DNA of 64,000 bases from Kondoa malvinella. Its lineage: Eukaryota; Basidiomycota; Agaricostilbomycetes; Agaricostilbales; Kondoaceae. Location: NCBI GenBank assembly GCA_039545315.1, contig BCIM01000007.1, positions 212,745-276,744 on the forward strand, written 5' to 3'. The notes under the pieces were generated by a model. It had not been told where the DNA came from. It saw only the letters and a program-made list of their open reading frames with translations, and made no database searches. Below, piece by piece: positions 1-11,510 of the stretch. How positions within the stretch are numbered: the stretch's first letter is position 1; each line of letters starts with the position of its first letter. The translations under genes and the position numbers were made by a program.

Positions 1-1240
1 TGCTGTTCATGCTGAGATGGTCCAGGTTGGATTGGTTGTATGGGACCACCAGAGTAAGGTGCGTGGGTGCGATGTGCATGGTTGTGGTGATGGTGATGAT
101 GATGCATGAGAGGTTGTTGCTCCGTCGAGACTGGTGGAGAGGGTATACCAGCTTCCAGAGCTGGATCACTGCGTTTCCTCTTGTGGCCGAATTGTGACTC
201 GTTTTGATCGGAGAAGCCTGGATAGCCGGACGACCTGCTTTGCTGAGGTAGTACTGGCGATTGCTTTGCAGGTTGTTGCGCAGATTGAGGTCGTTGTTGT
301 GGCTGCTGACCAGGTTGAGGCTGATGCTGATCAAAGAAGCCAGGTCGAATTCCATATTGCTGAGGTGGACTCATTCTAGCTGAAGGATTGGTACTTTGCT
401 GCTGGGTGGCTGAGCTCGGAAGTTGATTGTGCATCGCAGCAGAAGAAGAAGAAGGTCGATTTGCCCACGATGAAGCGAAAGTCGGTGCATTCACTGGCTG
501 AGCTTTGTTACCCGTGGACATGGGATAGAGCGAAGGATTGGCACTAATAGGCGCGTTCTGCTTTGACGAGCTAGCTGAAGAAGCCATATCTGACCGAGGC
601 AAGTTGGTCGAGGTTCTAGGTGGTGAAGCAGAAGCTGGAAACCGCTTGTTGCCCAGCACATCGTATTGCTGACTTGTACTGGCCATGCTGGGAGGTAGGA
701 AAGAAGGATAGGTCTGCATTGGGTTGCTATTATTGTGTTCGCTGTTTGGAGCATCTCTTCGTTCAATTGGCGGAGAGGTCAGTTGAGGTCGCTGGCCGTT
801 TGTAGGCGGACCAGAAGCAGCTGATGTGCTTGGGTAGGACGAATTTGGTCTGTCACTTTCTTGAGCATGACCGTTGTCGGCACCTCCAGACAATAAGCTC
901 GACATGCTCATTGGGTTGATTCTAGGTGAAATTTGTATGGAAGGGCCTAGAGGAGCAGGCGCTGCTGTTGCTGCTCGGGAAGCGCTTTGAACTGTTGTAG
1001 CGGGCGCAGATTGCTGAGCGATTTTTGGCGACTGCCCAGAAACTATGCAAGGCAAGGCAAGGCAAAGATTAGTTCTGTGTATTCTGCTACGTTGAGCACG
1101 TTATATGGAGTGAAGACGAGCAAACAGCGAACAGCACTTTGGGAAAGCGGCTCAAAGATGCGAAGAGCTCTTCGCACAACAAAAGCATCACGCTGAAATT
1201 TAGACTGCAAAGTCCGCTCACCTGCGTTGTTCTGCGCCAT
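1..1240 (-). CDS. Low-complexity Q/S/P/H-rich protein, N-terminal part (runs off left edge)
   Basis: I do not recognise this protein. The minus strand is open from position 1042 to the window start. A 19-nt first exon (1222-1240, ATG at 1240, MAQNNA) joins it through a GTGAGC donor and a CATAG acceptor whose pyrimidine tract is made of TTGCC repeats. About 350 residues are visible. They are dominated by Ser, Pro, Gln and Ala, with the short motif INPMSMSSLLSGG near residue 45, a basic patch GHKRKR, and a run of seven His soon after it. Such disordered N-termini with an 'SSLLS' motif and a KRKR patch are common in fungal chromatin and transcription regulators. The folded domain that would identify it lies outside the window, so a nuclear role is only a guess. 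Frame and start are fairly secure; the function is unknown. Confidence 0.6.
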
Positions 1241-1635
1241 GTTCAATTCGCTGAATCCATCTGTCGTGTGCTCGTGCAAGGTCAACTTGAAGCGGGACAA
1301 CCTTAACAGCAATTTGCCGATCATTGTCCATCGCGTCATGTCACAGAGCATATACAGAGCTGCTAATTATGCTTCGACATCACACAAGAGCCAGATCCTG
1401 CTGTCTCTATACATTCGGCGCGTTATGAGGCTCCGTGCAAGACTCGAGTTCAATCTCAGCCCGAATAGGCATCTCGCTCGAAAGTACCGCGATAGCCTCG
1501 CCTTCACAGTCATACATGCTCATGGCTCGTTGCTCAAGATCGCTCTGACCGCTCTATTCGGTTCTTGTCTCGTTTTCTTCATCGGCAATCTGTTTCTCGC
1601 AATCTGCCTAGCTCCGCGCTACTCTTGCTGCTTGC
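1241..1635. other. Intergenic, no supported gene
   Basis: This stretch separates two minus-strand genes and should hold the 3' UTR of the upstream membrane-protein gene and the promoter of the left-edge gene. A long plus-strand open frame crosses it (1227-1721), but it overlaps the ends of both flanking genes and has no recognisable domain, so I do not call it. Confidence 0.4.
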
Positions 1636-1979
1636 TCAGCAATTCTCCGTGCCTCGTAACCTCGCATCGGTCGCATCGCTGCGCTTCTCTGTCCCTTCTA
1701 TTACTTCGGACTCTTCTGTAATAGGTTTCTCGGTAACTTTCTTCGCTCTTGCTCGATGCCTCAGCAGCAACAGGACAAGGAGTACCACTATCCCAACGCC
1801 TGCGCATACTCCTACTGCAATAGCCATACTGCTTTTCGAAATCAAGTTGAGGACAAAGAGGATCAATGAAAGCAGGCTAACGGCTTGGATAAGGCATCTG
1901 GTAATGGCTCGCGAGGTGGTGGAGCGGCTAAAGAGGGAGTCCAGAACTCGAAAGAGACAGAAGAGGTAGTCGTTGTCAT
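1636..1979 (-). CDS. Small single-pass membrane protein (third of a tandem trio)
   Basis: Unrecognised. The best model is two exons, 1882-1979 and 1636-1828, joined by a 53-nt intron (GTTAGC donor, CTCAAC branch-like site, AAGCAG acceptor), giving 96 residues. The predicted protein has a short Thr/Ser/Pro-rich N-terminus (starts MTTTTSSVSFEF). One strong hydrophobic helix follows at about residues 34-55 (GVGIVVLLVLLLL), then an immediate basic stop-transfer cluster (RHRARAKK) and an acidic, Glu/Thr-rich C-terminal tail. That layout predicts an N-out, C-in type III membrane protein without a cleaved signal. Without the intron the N-terminal frame ends at a TGA, so the splice is needed. It lies just downstream of two genes with the same architecture but no clear sequence identity. 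Confidence 0.5.
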
Positions 1980-2180
1980 GCTTGTCTGCCTTTCGATCCG
2001 CAATGAGGCTTCAGGTAAACGAGGCGATGCGCAGATCCGGTCACGCTGGACCACGCTTTACATCGCGACGATACGGCAAGTTCATGCTAGAAGTACGAAC
2101 GAACAGCAGGCTTGTATAGTACAAAATGATAATGTTACGAAGGCTTGTATGCAAAGAAAGATCTAATTCTAATCCCGATT

Positions 2181-2611
2181 CTACCCTGGAGCTTGCTCCA
2201 TTGGTGCTGCTTCTCTCGTCAAGCTCTCTTGATCGTCGGGATCATTCACATGGGTTCGCTTGCTTCTTCTTAGAACGAAAAAGATGACAGCGCCAATGAT
2301 CAGAAGAACGATCAGGACAAGAATGACGATGACAGCTATCACTTTGCTGCAAAGCGATAGGTCAACGAGAGATAGCAGTTGCATAGATAGAGCGCATACC
2401 CAGATGAGAGGTCATACTTACCAAAAAGCTGCTTTCCTGTTTCTTTGGCCTGTTCGGCCAGAGCAGCAGTGCCTGTAGCTGTCTCGCTGTCTGAAGTACC
2501 AGTAGAGGTCGATTTGAGAGCATCGGTAGCGCCTTTCAGAACGGCGCTTGCCGATGATTGAGCTGGAGCGAGAACTTCCAAGGCGTTAGATGGTTTAGCA
2601 GTGGAAGGCAT
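2181..2611 (-). CDS. Small single-pass membrane protein (second of a tandem trio)
   Basis: Unrecognised. Exon 1 is 2418-2611 (ATG at 2611) and exon 2 is 2181-2346, giving 119 residues if the GTATGA donor is paired with the TTTGCAG acceptor. A GTAAGT donor four bases upstream paired with an acceptor at CAAAG also keeps frame, so the junction residues are uncertain. The first 65 residues are Ser/Thr/Ala-rich (SSASAVLKGATDALKSTSTG) and look like a flexible, possibly O-glycosylated ectodomain or stalk. Then comes a roughly 24-residue Val/Ile/Leu helix (VIVILVLIVLLIIGAVIFFV), basic LRRSKR, and an acidic tail ending MEQAPG. No family is recognised. The neighbours on both sides encode proteins with the same layout. 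Confidence 0.6.
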
Positions 2612-2761
2612 TGTAGAAATATCGTAATGGAGTTGAAGAGAGCGGAAAGAAAGAGAACAGGACCAGCCTGAGATGAGAAATGGTTAAGAACAGGATAGGT
2701 CGAAAAGCGAAAATGGAGGTAGATCAAAGAGGCGATGCGTCGGGTGCGGCAAGAGGTCCAT

Positions 2762-3079
2762 TTAGACTACAGAAGTATTGCTTCTAGCAATATTGGACGG
2801 CTGCTGCATCTCGCCAGCCTCTTGTGTCGTCGAGGCTGCCTTTCCGTCCGTTTCTCGTCGAACAAGCTTTTTGTGGCGATATCGAAGAGCGGGTATGACA
2901 GCTGAAAGCATAATCATAATCGTACTGATGGAAAAGCAGACTATAGCCATATTGAAGAAGCTAAGGCGGATATGAGCTAGCTTTTAGAATGGACAAAGAA
3001 TCGAACGCGACCTGTTGGAGACTTGCCTGCCCAGCAATTCCTGAGAGGGGAGAGCACTACTAGATGACGAGATATCCAT
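2762..3079 (-). CDS. Small single-pass membrane protein (first of a tandem trio)
   Basis: Unrecognised. The ATG at 3079 opens a Ser-rich exon (MDISSSSSALPSQELLG). Exon 2 starts after a CCTTAG acceptor at 2960 and ends at the stop at 2762. Two donors keep frame: a GC donor (GCAAGT, exon ends 3027; 83 aa) and GTCGCG (exon ends 3012; 88 aa). The hydrophobic helix (MAIVCFSISTIMIMLSAVIP) is followed by basic RYRHKKLVRR and a polar Thr/Glu/Gln tail ending SNTSVV. The start codon choice and donor are inferences; the helix and basic flank are directly visible. The order ectodomain, helix, basic stop-transfer, polar tail is the same as in the next two genes. Confidence 0.5.
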
Positions 3080-3328
3080 CTGGACGGAAGGACCAAGCAA
3101 CTAATGGCTGCAGGCCTTTCTGCGCTGACAGAAAATCACTCGATCCGAATAGAAGGGAGTAGAAGGCAAGCGGAACGCCAGCCGCGAACGAGTCTAGAGA
3201 GAGATGATGTGTAGAATGACGAGGAACAAGAAGAACGACCTTTACAAAACATGAACAGATCTACGAGGCGATGTTCTTCTTGCTGACCAGCGACGGTACA
3301 TCTTGAAGGGTGTACAGTGTATGTGCAT

Positions 3329-4998
3329 CTAATCTAAGTCATGTCTATTCAACCCAAAGTCCGAGAAGTGCAGCGGCCGCAGCTTGATGCCCTGAAAACG
3401 AATCAAATTATTGCTTAGAAAGGTTGGGAATTGCATACCTCTTGCTTCTGCGCTTGCAACTCGGCAGTCGTCTTGCCTTTGAGCCGCTTCATCTGCTCTC
3501 TGACGGGCACAGAGACTGCTGTCCGACATAGCTCTTTCAGCCCAGAGCCGGAATAGCCTTGAGTTGCTAGCGCGAGCATGTCAACATCAAGCGATGAGTC
3601 TAGTTGTATATCTCGTAGCATCTGATCGAACATGTGAGCAAAGTCTTTGAAGTCACGCAGCGACTTACAAGCGATAATATCGACTTTCGCTGAGATGTAT
3701 CTGGTAGTCGGATGTAGAACCGTTTCGGCATCCTATTTGCATCTTTAGGGTCTTCTTTGACAAGGTAGACGGACCTACCGCCGGAGTACTGCCGAATCTA
3801 TATCGTCTTGCCTATTCGTTGCGCCAAGCACTAAGATCTGCGTGTCTTCTCCAGTAGTCAGACCATCCCAACTAGACATGAACTCCGTCTTGACCTATTA
3901 CTAAGAGTCAAGAAAGCTCAATAAATTGCTCCATACGTAGACTGACTAGAGCTGATATCTCGTGATCATTCCGCGATCGCTCGCGGAGAAAGCTGTCAAT
4001 TTCATCGATAAAGATGATTGTTGGCTGTAGCTTGCGTGCGAGAGAAAAGAGCGCAGAGACTAGCTTATTCGATTCTCTGCACACATGTCAGTGTGTGGCT
4101 CCTTGGACCAAACAGGAAGCTAACCCGAACCACTAAACCGAAAGCTAAATGAGCGAGCCCATCATTCGATTGATAGCGCATACCTTGTCTTGCAATATAC
4201 TTGCCTAATTCGCTCGCTTAGAGGCGCGCTGCGATTGCTAGAATTACTTACTTTCATGTTGATGAAGGTAGCGCCCGATTCTTTGGCTACGCACACGTGT
4301 CAGATCAGACCTAAACTGCAGACGATTACTTACCCAGTCCTTTCGCTAGCAAAGTCTTTCCGCAGCCTGGCGGTCCGTATAACAGTACGCCTGAATGGAC
4401 AATCAGTTCATCGATCAGTCATGCAAGCAGTATAGACACCTTTCGGCGCTGCATATAATCCAGCAGCAGAGCTTGCAAACAGTTGAGGGAATTTCAAAGG
4501 CGCAATGACGGTCTCTTGCAAATCTTCGACTACATGGTCCAGCCCGCCGATATCTGTCAGGATAGATGCCATCATGAGATGATGAACATCACAGACTGTC
4601 TCTTCTGACCTTCAAAGCGCTGTGTAATGTCTTCCGGCGCAATCACCTCAGCAGCAATGATGGCTTCATGTTCCGTCAATTCCAGCTCTGAGACTTTCAA
4701 GCTCGTCCCAAGTCTCTCTAAATTCTTCTTTGACTTGAGCTGCGATTCTTTCGACTTTGCTTTTGTCGGATCCATTTGAGCCATAACCTAACAGATGATA
4801 AAGCGTCAAGAATTATATGCAGGCAATCTGGCGAAAGAAGACTGACATATTTGAAGCTGAGCAAGGACAGAAATATGAGCGAGCCGAACTTGCTATCGGA
4901 GAGGCAGACAGACAGACTTACGCATAAAAGAAAGCGACATTGCTAACCACAAACATGGCCACGTCTACCGCAATCCGTTTGCCTGTAGAGCTGCTCAT
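3329..4998 (-). CDS. MSP1: Mitochondrial outer-membrane AAA ATPase, Msp1/ATAD1 type
   Basis: Msp1 extracts mislocalised tail-anchored proteins from the mitochondrial outer membrane (and peroxisomes) by ATP-driven threading. The ATG at 4998 begins [13 protein letters not shown] and a hydrophobic membrane segment ([12 protein letters not shown]). The segment continues through a 10-nt micro-exon (4847-4856) into the [11 protein letters not shown] linker that aligns with ATAD1 (IDPTRKQKVEAQ). Next come the DIGGLD entry motif, Walker [16 protein letters not shown], Walker B with [15 protein letters not shown], and the lid helix with [13 protein letters not shown]. The last exon ([15 protein letters not shown]) closes the C-terminal helix and stops at 3329. 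The gene has about eight short introns; the total length, around 370-400 residues, is usual for the family. Confidence 0.9.
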
Positions 4999-5195
4999 CT
5001 TGCAACTGGATCTATGATACACAGAGAAAGCTGATTGGCCTGGGTATCAATTAGCGAGATATCGTGGTTCAATGCACATCTTGTGAAATAAGAAGTGACG
5101 ACAAAGTGAGTGACCTGCCCGAAATTAATGTGCAAAATTACGCGACGGCTGCATTCGTTTCATGATCGTATACATATCCTACCATCCCCGTTCCT

Positions 5196-8100
5196 TCAGT
5201 AAAACCCTGTCGGTTGTGGGAAGAGTCCAGTCTGCTGTGGCATCATCCCTCCGCCCATCCCATTCATCATCGGTGCTTGCCCTTGCTGACCGCCAGTGAT
5301 CATGAGCGTCTGGGGACCTCCCAATGGCACTAAACAGTTGTCAGCTGAGAGCTTTGCGACACCGCTCGAAGACTCACTCATTGGCTGACTATCTTCTGCT
5401 TGTTCCTTTTGTGCTGCCCTTGTTGACAAAGCCTTGAGCTGTGCTTCCAAAGATGCCATCTAGTACAGGGATGAGCATGAGTCAGACACAAGAAGATAGG
5501 ACATACCCGACTGCTTTGTTCCCGCATGACTTGCAAAGCATATGGTTGATGGTAGTCAGACAATCCCTTACGCCAGCTCAATTCAGCCGCGTATGATGGA
5601 TCAACAAGGTCGAAAGCGATATAGAGCAAAGCGGTGAAATGGTCGTGCGCGCCAATGTCGCAAAAGTATCGTAACAGGTCGTGAGCTACTTCGCTCTTCA
5701 AGCTCTCTGCCGAAGTTTCCATAGCATCCTGCGACACGAGGTCAGTTCATGCTCAACGATGATCAGGGTGGAAGACCAACCTTGAAGAGCTTGTCTTGCT
5801 TCGAAAGCGAAATCGACTCTTCCCATCTCGCGTTCTTTTTGTACAAGAGAGCCGATATCCTTCGGAATTCCAGTAGATCGTGCTTTTCTAGTCGTGTCGC
5901 CAATTCAATCTGGCTAAAGTTGTCGTAAGAGTTGATGCTGTCGCGCTGTAAATGACTATCAGTACAGCACTTTTCTGCAACTTCGTCGCGCTTACTAATG
6001 TCTCGTGATCCTCCTCTTCGATCAAGAGCTCGTTGAAGGCTTCGTTTACTGCCTCGATATTGTGCTGCAAGCGAGGTCAAAAAGGAGGTCGATCTGCTCA
6101 CACAGGCAAACTTACCTGCTGAACGGAAATAAGATATGGCTTGATCATCGGAAGATGGTCGACTTCTTTCCGCTGGAACATGCGAACGACACGAGTGTGA
6201 TCTACACGTGGAGCAAGTACCGAAAGCAGATCATTGATAAGTGTCGGTGCTTCTGACAGGTAGAAAGAAAGGGCCTATATCACAACATTAGTTCAGTCGA
6301 ATTCGAGCGCGAGCGGCAAGTACCTTGTAGTAGATCTCGACATTGGCTACTTTGACAACAACGTCTTTGAATTGACTGTGTTCCCAAGCTGCCGGCGATC
6401 GCTCCATCATGGCCAGCGCAGCGTTGTCGAATTCGTCATACTTGACGTAAAGGAAGACCAGCTCAGACCACAGGTGTGCTTGTTCTGCTGCCCGGATGAC
6501 TTTTGGAATGTTGATGCGCGACCAGAAGAGTTTGAGGTGTTCCATGAGGCGTTCTGGCCGGTACTACAATCGAACATCAGATACTTGTAAGCCTGGCATG
6601 ACAAAGAAGCTGACCTTCGCATAGAGAATTGAAAGCTCGGTGAAAAGACCCATGTGCGCTCTTTCTAGTCCCAGACCAGCTTCGAGCAGATTCATAAGTT
6701 CTTCAAAGTGACCACGGCTCTCGTATAATCGGACGATGGACTATTCAAGCCACAGAACCATCAGTCAGATCTCTTGTATGTACAAGAGACTACTGACCTG
6801 TAACTCTTCCGCATGCACAATAAGGTTGAGACCACAAATTTGCGCCAGTCTGAACTCGTTCTTGTCTATACATGCAGCATTGACTTGCTTCCAGACCCTG
6901 GAACTCATTGTCAGCTTGAATACCGCGTCTGGTGTCTATACTCACTGAGTGTTGCCTGCTTTTCTGGCAGCATCTACCGCTGCCTGGTTTTCGCCGAGGT
7001 AGATTAGAGTGGTTGCGAGACGAGCGTAGTTTGAAATGCTTGAGAAGAGGAGACGAGCTGCTTCGTACAGTTCGGCGTCGAATGCCTTCTCACCGGCAGC
7101 CAAGAGGTCGGCCACATTTGTCATAGATAAGAATTCTTCCATATCGTTGAAGCGGTCTGTTCGAGCATACGCGAAAGCCAATTCGGTGTCGATAGCTGGT
7201 TCTCTGAGCGATTTGCGAGCCATCTGGAGATACCGCACGAGATCATCGTATTTGTCAGCGCGACTAGCAGTCTCGATGACTTCGGCGAAGTTTGCTGGGT
7301 CTTCCGCTCGGACATAAGAGTCTGCCGATCGGCTTAGCTAGGTCTCACTCATAGCAAAACGAAGTCGTACCGATTGCATCCTTAATTCGCAACCCATCCA
7401 GCTGTGCTTTACCGAGGCGACTCCAGACAACGGGCTCATTGACTTTGTTGGCATATTGTGAGGCGCGGTCGATGCTGACAACGTACTCGACCAAGACGTT
7501 CATAGCTTCGAGGTGCATCTTGTTTTTACGGAAAAGTGTGAAGGCTTCTTCGTGCAGACCATGTTCAATTGCTATGTGAGCAATCTCGTTGACGTCGAAT
7601 CCTTCTAATTTCTCGATGTAACCAATGACCTTGCCCTTGTCGGCACGAATAGCAGTCAGCAGGAGCAGTTTCTTGAGGTTGTTGTTATCGCTGAAGGCTG
7701 ATTGCTCAAGCACAATCTTCTCGAGAAGCTCGATGAGCTCGGTTGGCAGATCAGCGGCAAGGAAAGCTTTGACGGTAACAGAAACATCTTCCGGATCTGT
7801 TGATTCTGGAACAGCTGTCGACACGACTTGGTCGATCAATTGTCTCTTGTGGACATTGCTTTGCTGCAGAACTTGGGACCAGAGCTCAACGCGACGCCTC
7901 TTGACAAGGTAACGAGCTTGATGTTTGAACATGGTGTTCTCGTTGGTGATTGCAATGAGCTCGTCGTCACAGAAGCCCTTAGCGTACGCAATGTAGGCAA
8001 GGTATGGATCGCGCTTCTCGCAGTACTTGCCGACAACAAGAGGATCGTAGATCTGGTAGGAATTGATAAGTTTTCGCTCAGCAAGAGGAACCGCAAACTC

Positions 8101-11100
8101 ACGTTGTTCTCCTTCAAGAAAGCTTCAGGGTTGTTGTTGCTGTCGATGTTGATCTTGGCCAACGCGTTGTATAAAGCAGGTTCTTGAGCACCACTCTGGA
8201 TTTTAGCATCAAGCCATGGTAAAATCAGCTTCAAGCGATTCCTCTGTTCGACTTCTTTGACAAGCTCATCGACCGGAATAGGGCCGTTGACTGAAGATAG
8301 AAGCGACTTGATAGTATTTTCGTCACAATCGACGTCGAGAAGACCACCGATGACCTGAGGTGTTCGTGTCGAGTTGACTCGCTGAACATACACTTCGATG
8401 AAGTTGGTCATGCCGTTCTGGTACAGGTAGAGCACCAAGTCGTGAACAAAGTCGAATCGGTCGCATACGATAATGAGAGGCAGCTGGTCGGTCAATTTGG
8501 CCTCTTTCAAGAAGTTTTTGACCTTCTCGGCATTGTAATGGTTTGACTCGCGACAGATTCGCTCGACTTCTCTGATCTGGCCAGTGCGAGTTGCAGCTTG
8601 GATGTACTTGAAGTGGACTTCAGGGTCGGTACTGATGTTGACGACTGAGCCAAGGTAGTAGTAGAGACCTAATGCAAGACATAAGACGCAATATTGCTTA
8701 TCCCAGAAAGCAGCAGGCGTACCTTCGAAGCTCTTGAAAGACTCGAACATCTCAATGAGCGGAACAGGGCCAATCAAATCCGAGTACTTTGTCGCTGCCT
8801 GAACAACGACTTGTAGATTCTGCCTAATGTTTTGACGCATCATCTCCTTCAAGCATTCGAGAGTGTCGGACACGGTGAGTTTGCCGAAGAAGCCAACAAG
8901 CCACTTTATAATATCTTAGTCTCAGACTACAAAACGATAGCTATTGCAAACTGACCTCTTGGTTGAGCAGGTTGGTGTGGATGACAACCCGCTTGATATC
9001 GTTGATATCTTCGTAGTGCTCCAGAGCCTGGTCAAGACTGATAAGCTGCAATTACACTGACGCTACCGAAAAGAAGCTTACGCGCTGCAGCAGACCGGCC
9101 TTTTCACACAAGTTGGCGATCCTTGGTCGGTCGTAGTGCGAGAACATCTCGTTGCCAACTGACTATCTGTGAGAGAGTACACAAGGTAACTTGCACCCAC
9201 ACTCACGAATAGCATCCGCAACCTGAGGAGCTTGGATCAAGTTCATCTCTAGCAATCTGGTCTGAAGAGGTCCTTGTTCGGGTTTGTTTTCTTTGAGAGC
9301 ATCCAGAAGGAACGAGGTAGCTTGTTGAACAAGGCCTTGTCCAATGAAGATGTCGGCTACCCTTTCGATGTCGATCAGAGGTCCCATTTCATCATTCACA
9401 AGCGATGTAGCGAATTCGACACCCTTGTCTGGACTGTTGCGAGTGATGTGCTGAAGCAAAGATGCATAGTCGGGAGTATAGTTGACACGTTTCGCGTATA
9501 GCAAAATCTTTTCTGGCTGACCCAATTCCGCAAAGCAAGCGACGCATTTTGATGGAACGTTGGCTCGGAGATAGACAGACAGAGCAAGGTTCATGTCATG
9601 CCCTCGAACGATATCACCGAGCTCTTCGCTGCATTCCAGCTTATCTTCCTTAAGCCACTTCTCGAGCAGCTGTTTGCGACCTTGCACAAGGACGGGTCTC
9701 GCCAATTCAATCGATTCGAACTTATTGAGCTGACCCTTCTCGAGCAAAGTGCCAAAGTATTGTAGGATAGGACTGAGTGTACCAGGCTGAGCTGGGACGT
9801 TCTTGAATTGCTCGATCGTGGCAGCGGTACGGAGAATGCTGCGAGGAGAGTTGGCAGCAACTTTGGCAGCCTCGCCGTACGAGCCGTTCTGGAAAAGCTG
9901 GTTGAATTGACGAACATATAGGTCATCGGCACCCGGCAGATTGCCGCGCGAGGCCAACTTGATTGCTAGTTCGACATTGTTGAGGGTAGAGATGATGTAA
10001 GGAATGATTGTGTTTTCGTCGACAGTGACGGAAAGGACCTGAAGGTCAAAGTCAGTATGGATGGTAACGAATGTCAACACTCCCTTACCTGTCCCTTTCT
10101 GTTAACTCCGATCAGACCGCCCGTTGCTTCATGTTCGCAAGTGACAAAGATGGTTTCACCAGATATACGATTCATGTAGATGCATGTTCCGGTCTCGAGA
10201 TCGTACAGGTGGATGAAGCCGTACTTGGTAACCATGTAAATGATTGAATAGCGCTTCGAGACTTGCATGGCGACGGGGAAGTCGTTTGTTGCCTCAGGCG
10301 GGAAGAACACATCAACGGATTTCTTCGCAAAGACGGGCGCGTTTGCTTGATGATCAATTTCGACAATGTGTAATTTGGCTCCAGTAGCAGTCCGTACAGC
10401 GAAGGTGAAGAGCTTGCTGTCAACGGGCGAGCCGTCCAGACGTAGCTCGGCAAAGCTTGCTGCATGACCTTCAATCGGCTGACTTAAAGATCGTTCTATA
10501 GAGTAGAGCTGCATGCTGCCTTTAACTTTGAAGGCTCCTGGAGCTGGGTTTGACGAGATGCCAACAAGCACGAGCCATTTGCCATCGCCTGAAGTCTGGC
10601 GCAGGTTGATGATCTGGTGACCTGCTAATGACGGATGCCGGTCAAACAGCTTTGTTGGCGTATCCGGACCTGACATTGCCCAAGAGTAGACGGCTGTCTC
10701 GGTCACGATACCGACGACTTGAGGAGTGAGCCATTTCCAGAATGTCACGTCCTCGTTCATCAGGTGAGACTTGACCTTTTGCTTGAGTTCAATGTTGAAC
10801 ATTTGCAATTGACGTCCGGCTGCCAACATAAGTAAACAGGCTCTACAGCTTCCTGAGAGAGCTTACCTCTAAGCGCAATGATCTTGTCTACAGGATTCAT
10901 GATTGCACTTTCTGCACTGATAGGGCGGCGCATAATGTTATTCGAGTCCGACATGTCGATGATCACGACTTGTTTCTGGCCTCCCGTCTGCGACAGTCTG
11001 TTGTCAGCCGTATACGAGGACTAGCCGAGGTAGCACAAACCTCTTCGCGCACACAGATGAAACGATCAGACTCCATGGTGAGGTTGTTGAAAGATATGCT

Positions 11101-11285
11101 GCCAGGCTGCACGCCCAGCGCTGTAAGCTATCGAGCACAGTATTAGCTACAGCTCATGCAGAGCGGCCAGGTTGCTGCGTACTTGGGCATTCTGCGACAC
11201 GCAAGCATACAAGTTAGCGAGTTGCACACGCGACGAAAGCAAAGTGGCATGCCTCGACGAATGCTATGGGACGTTGTTCTGCCAT
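5196..11285 (-). CDS. CHC1: Clathrin heavy chain
   Basis: This is the heavy chain of the clathrin triskelion, which coats endocytic and trans-Golgi vesicles. The N-terminal beta-propeller starts [11 protein letters not shown] at 11285. It continues through a 9-nt micro-exon (NAQ, 11183-11191) into [17 protein letters not shown] and [12 protein letters not shown], the canonical opening. Propeller sequence [21 protein letters not shown] follows, then the long run of clathrin heavy-chain repeats (for example [36 protein letters not shown]). The C-terminal trimerisation region ends in a Gly/Met/Gln-rich tail ([16 protein letters not shown]) at 5196. About 1,680 residues in some 15 exons are expected, normal for the family. 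The first intron appears to use a GC donor. Identification is certain; individual exon ends were not all checked. Confidence 0.95.
11183..11191 (-). other. 9-nt micro-exon of clathrin heavy chain
   Basis: AATGCCCAA (Asn-Ala-Gln) lies between a GTCGCAG acceptor (branch GCTAAC about 20 nt upstream) and a GTACGC donor. Including it restores the conserved [14 protein letters not shown] order of clathrin N-termini. The intron before it (donor after the exon ending at 11253) begins with GC rather than GT. Confidence 0.65.
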
Positions 11286-11510
11286 GATGGGTGTTTGCGG
11301 CAGGTAGCTGTTGCCTTGATGTCAAGCTCGCAGCGAGGCGGACATGAAGAGTAAGGCAACTTAAACTTTCAAATATGCTGCTAACTCTTAAGTTGGTGAA
11401 GGCTTGGATGGCTCCAAGAAAGCACACGCGGTGCCCATTAACAGTACATTTACAATTCATAGTGACCAGTAATTGAACAGGTTGCAGGAGTCCCTCCTTT
11501 GCCTTTACAT

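Noticed and set aside
1227..1721. A 164-codon plus-strand open frame
   Set aside because: It overlaps the start of the left-edge gene and the tail of a membrane-protein gene on the other strand, has no recognisable domain and reads like the complement of coding and UTR sequence.
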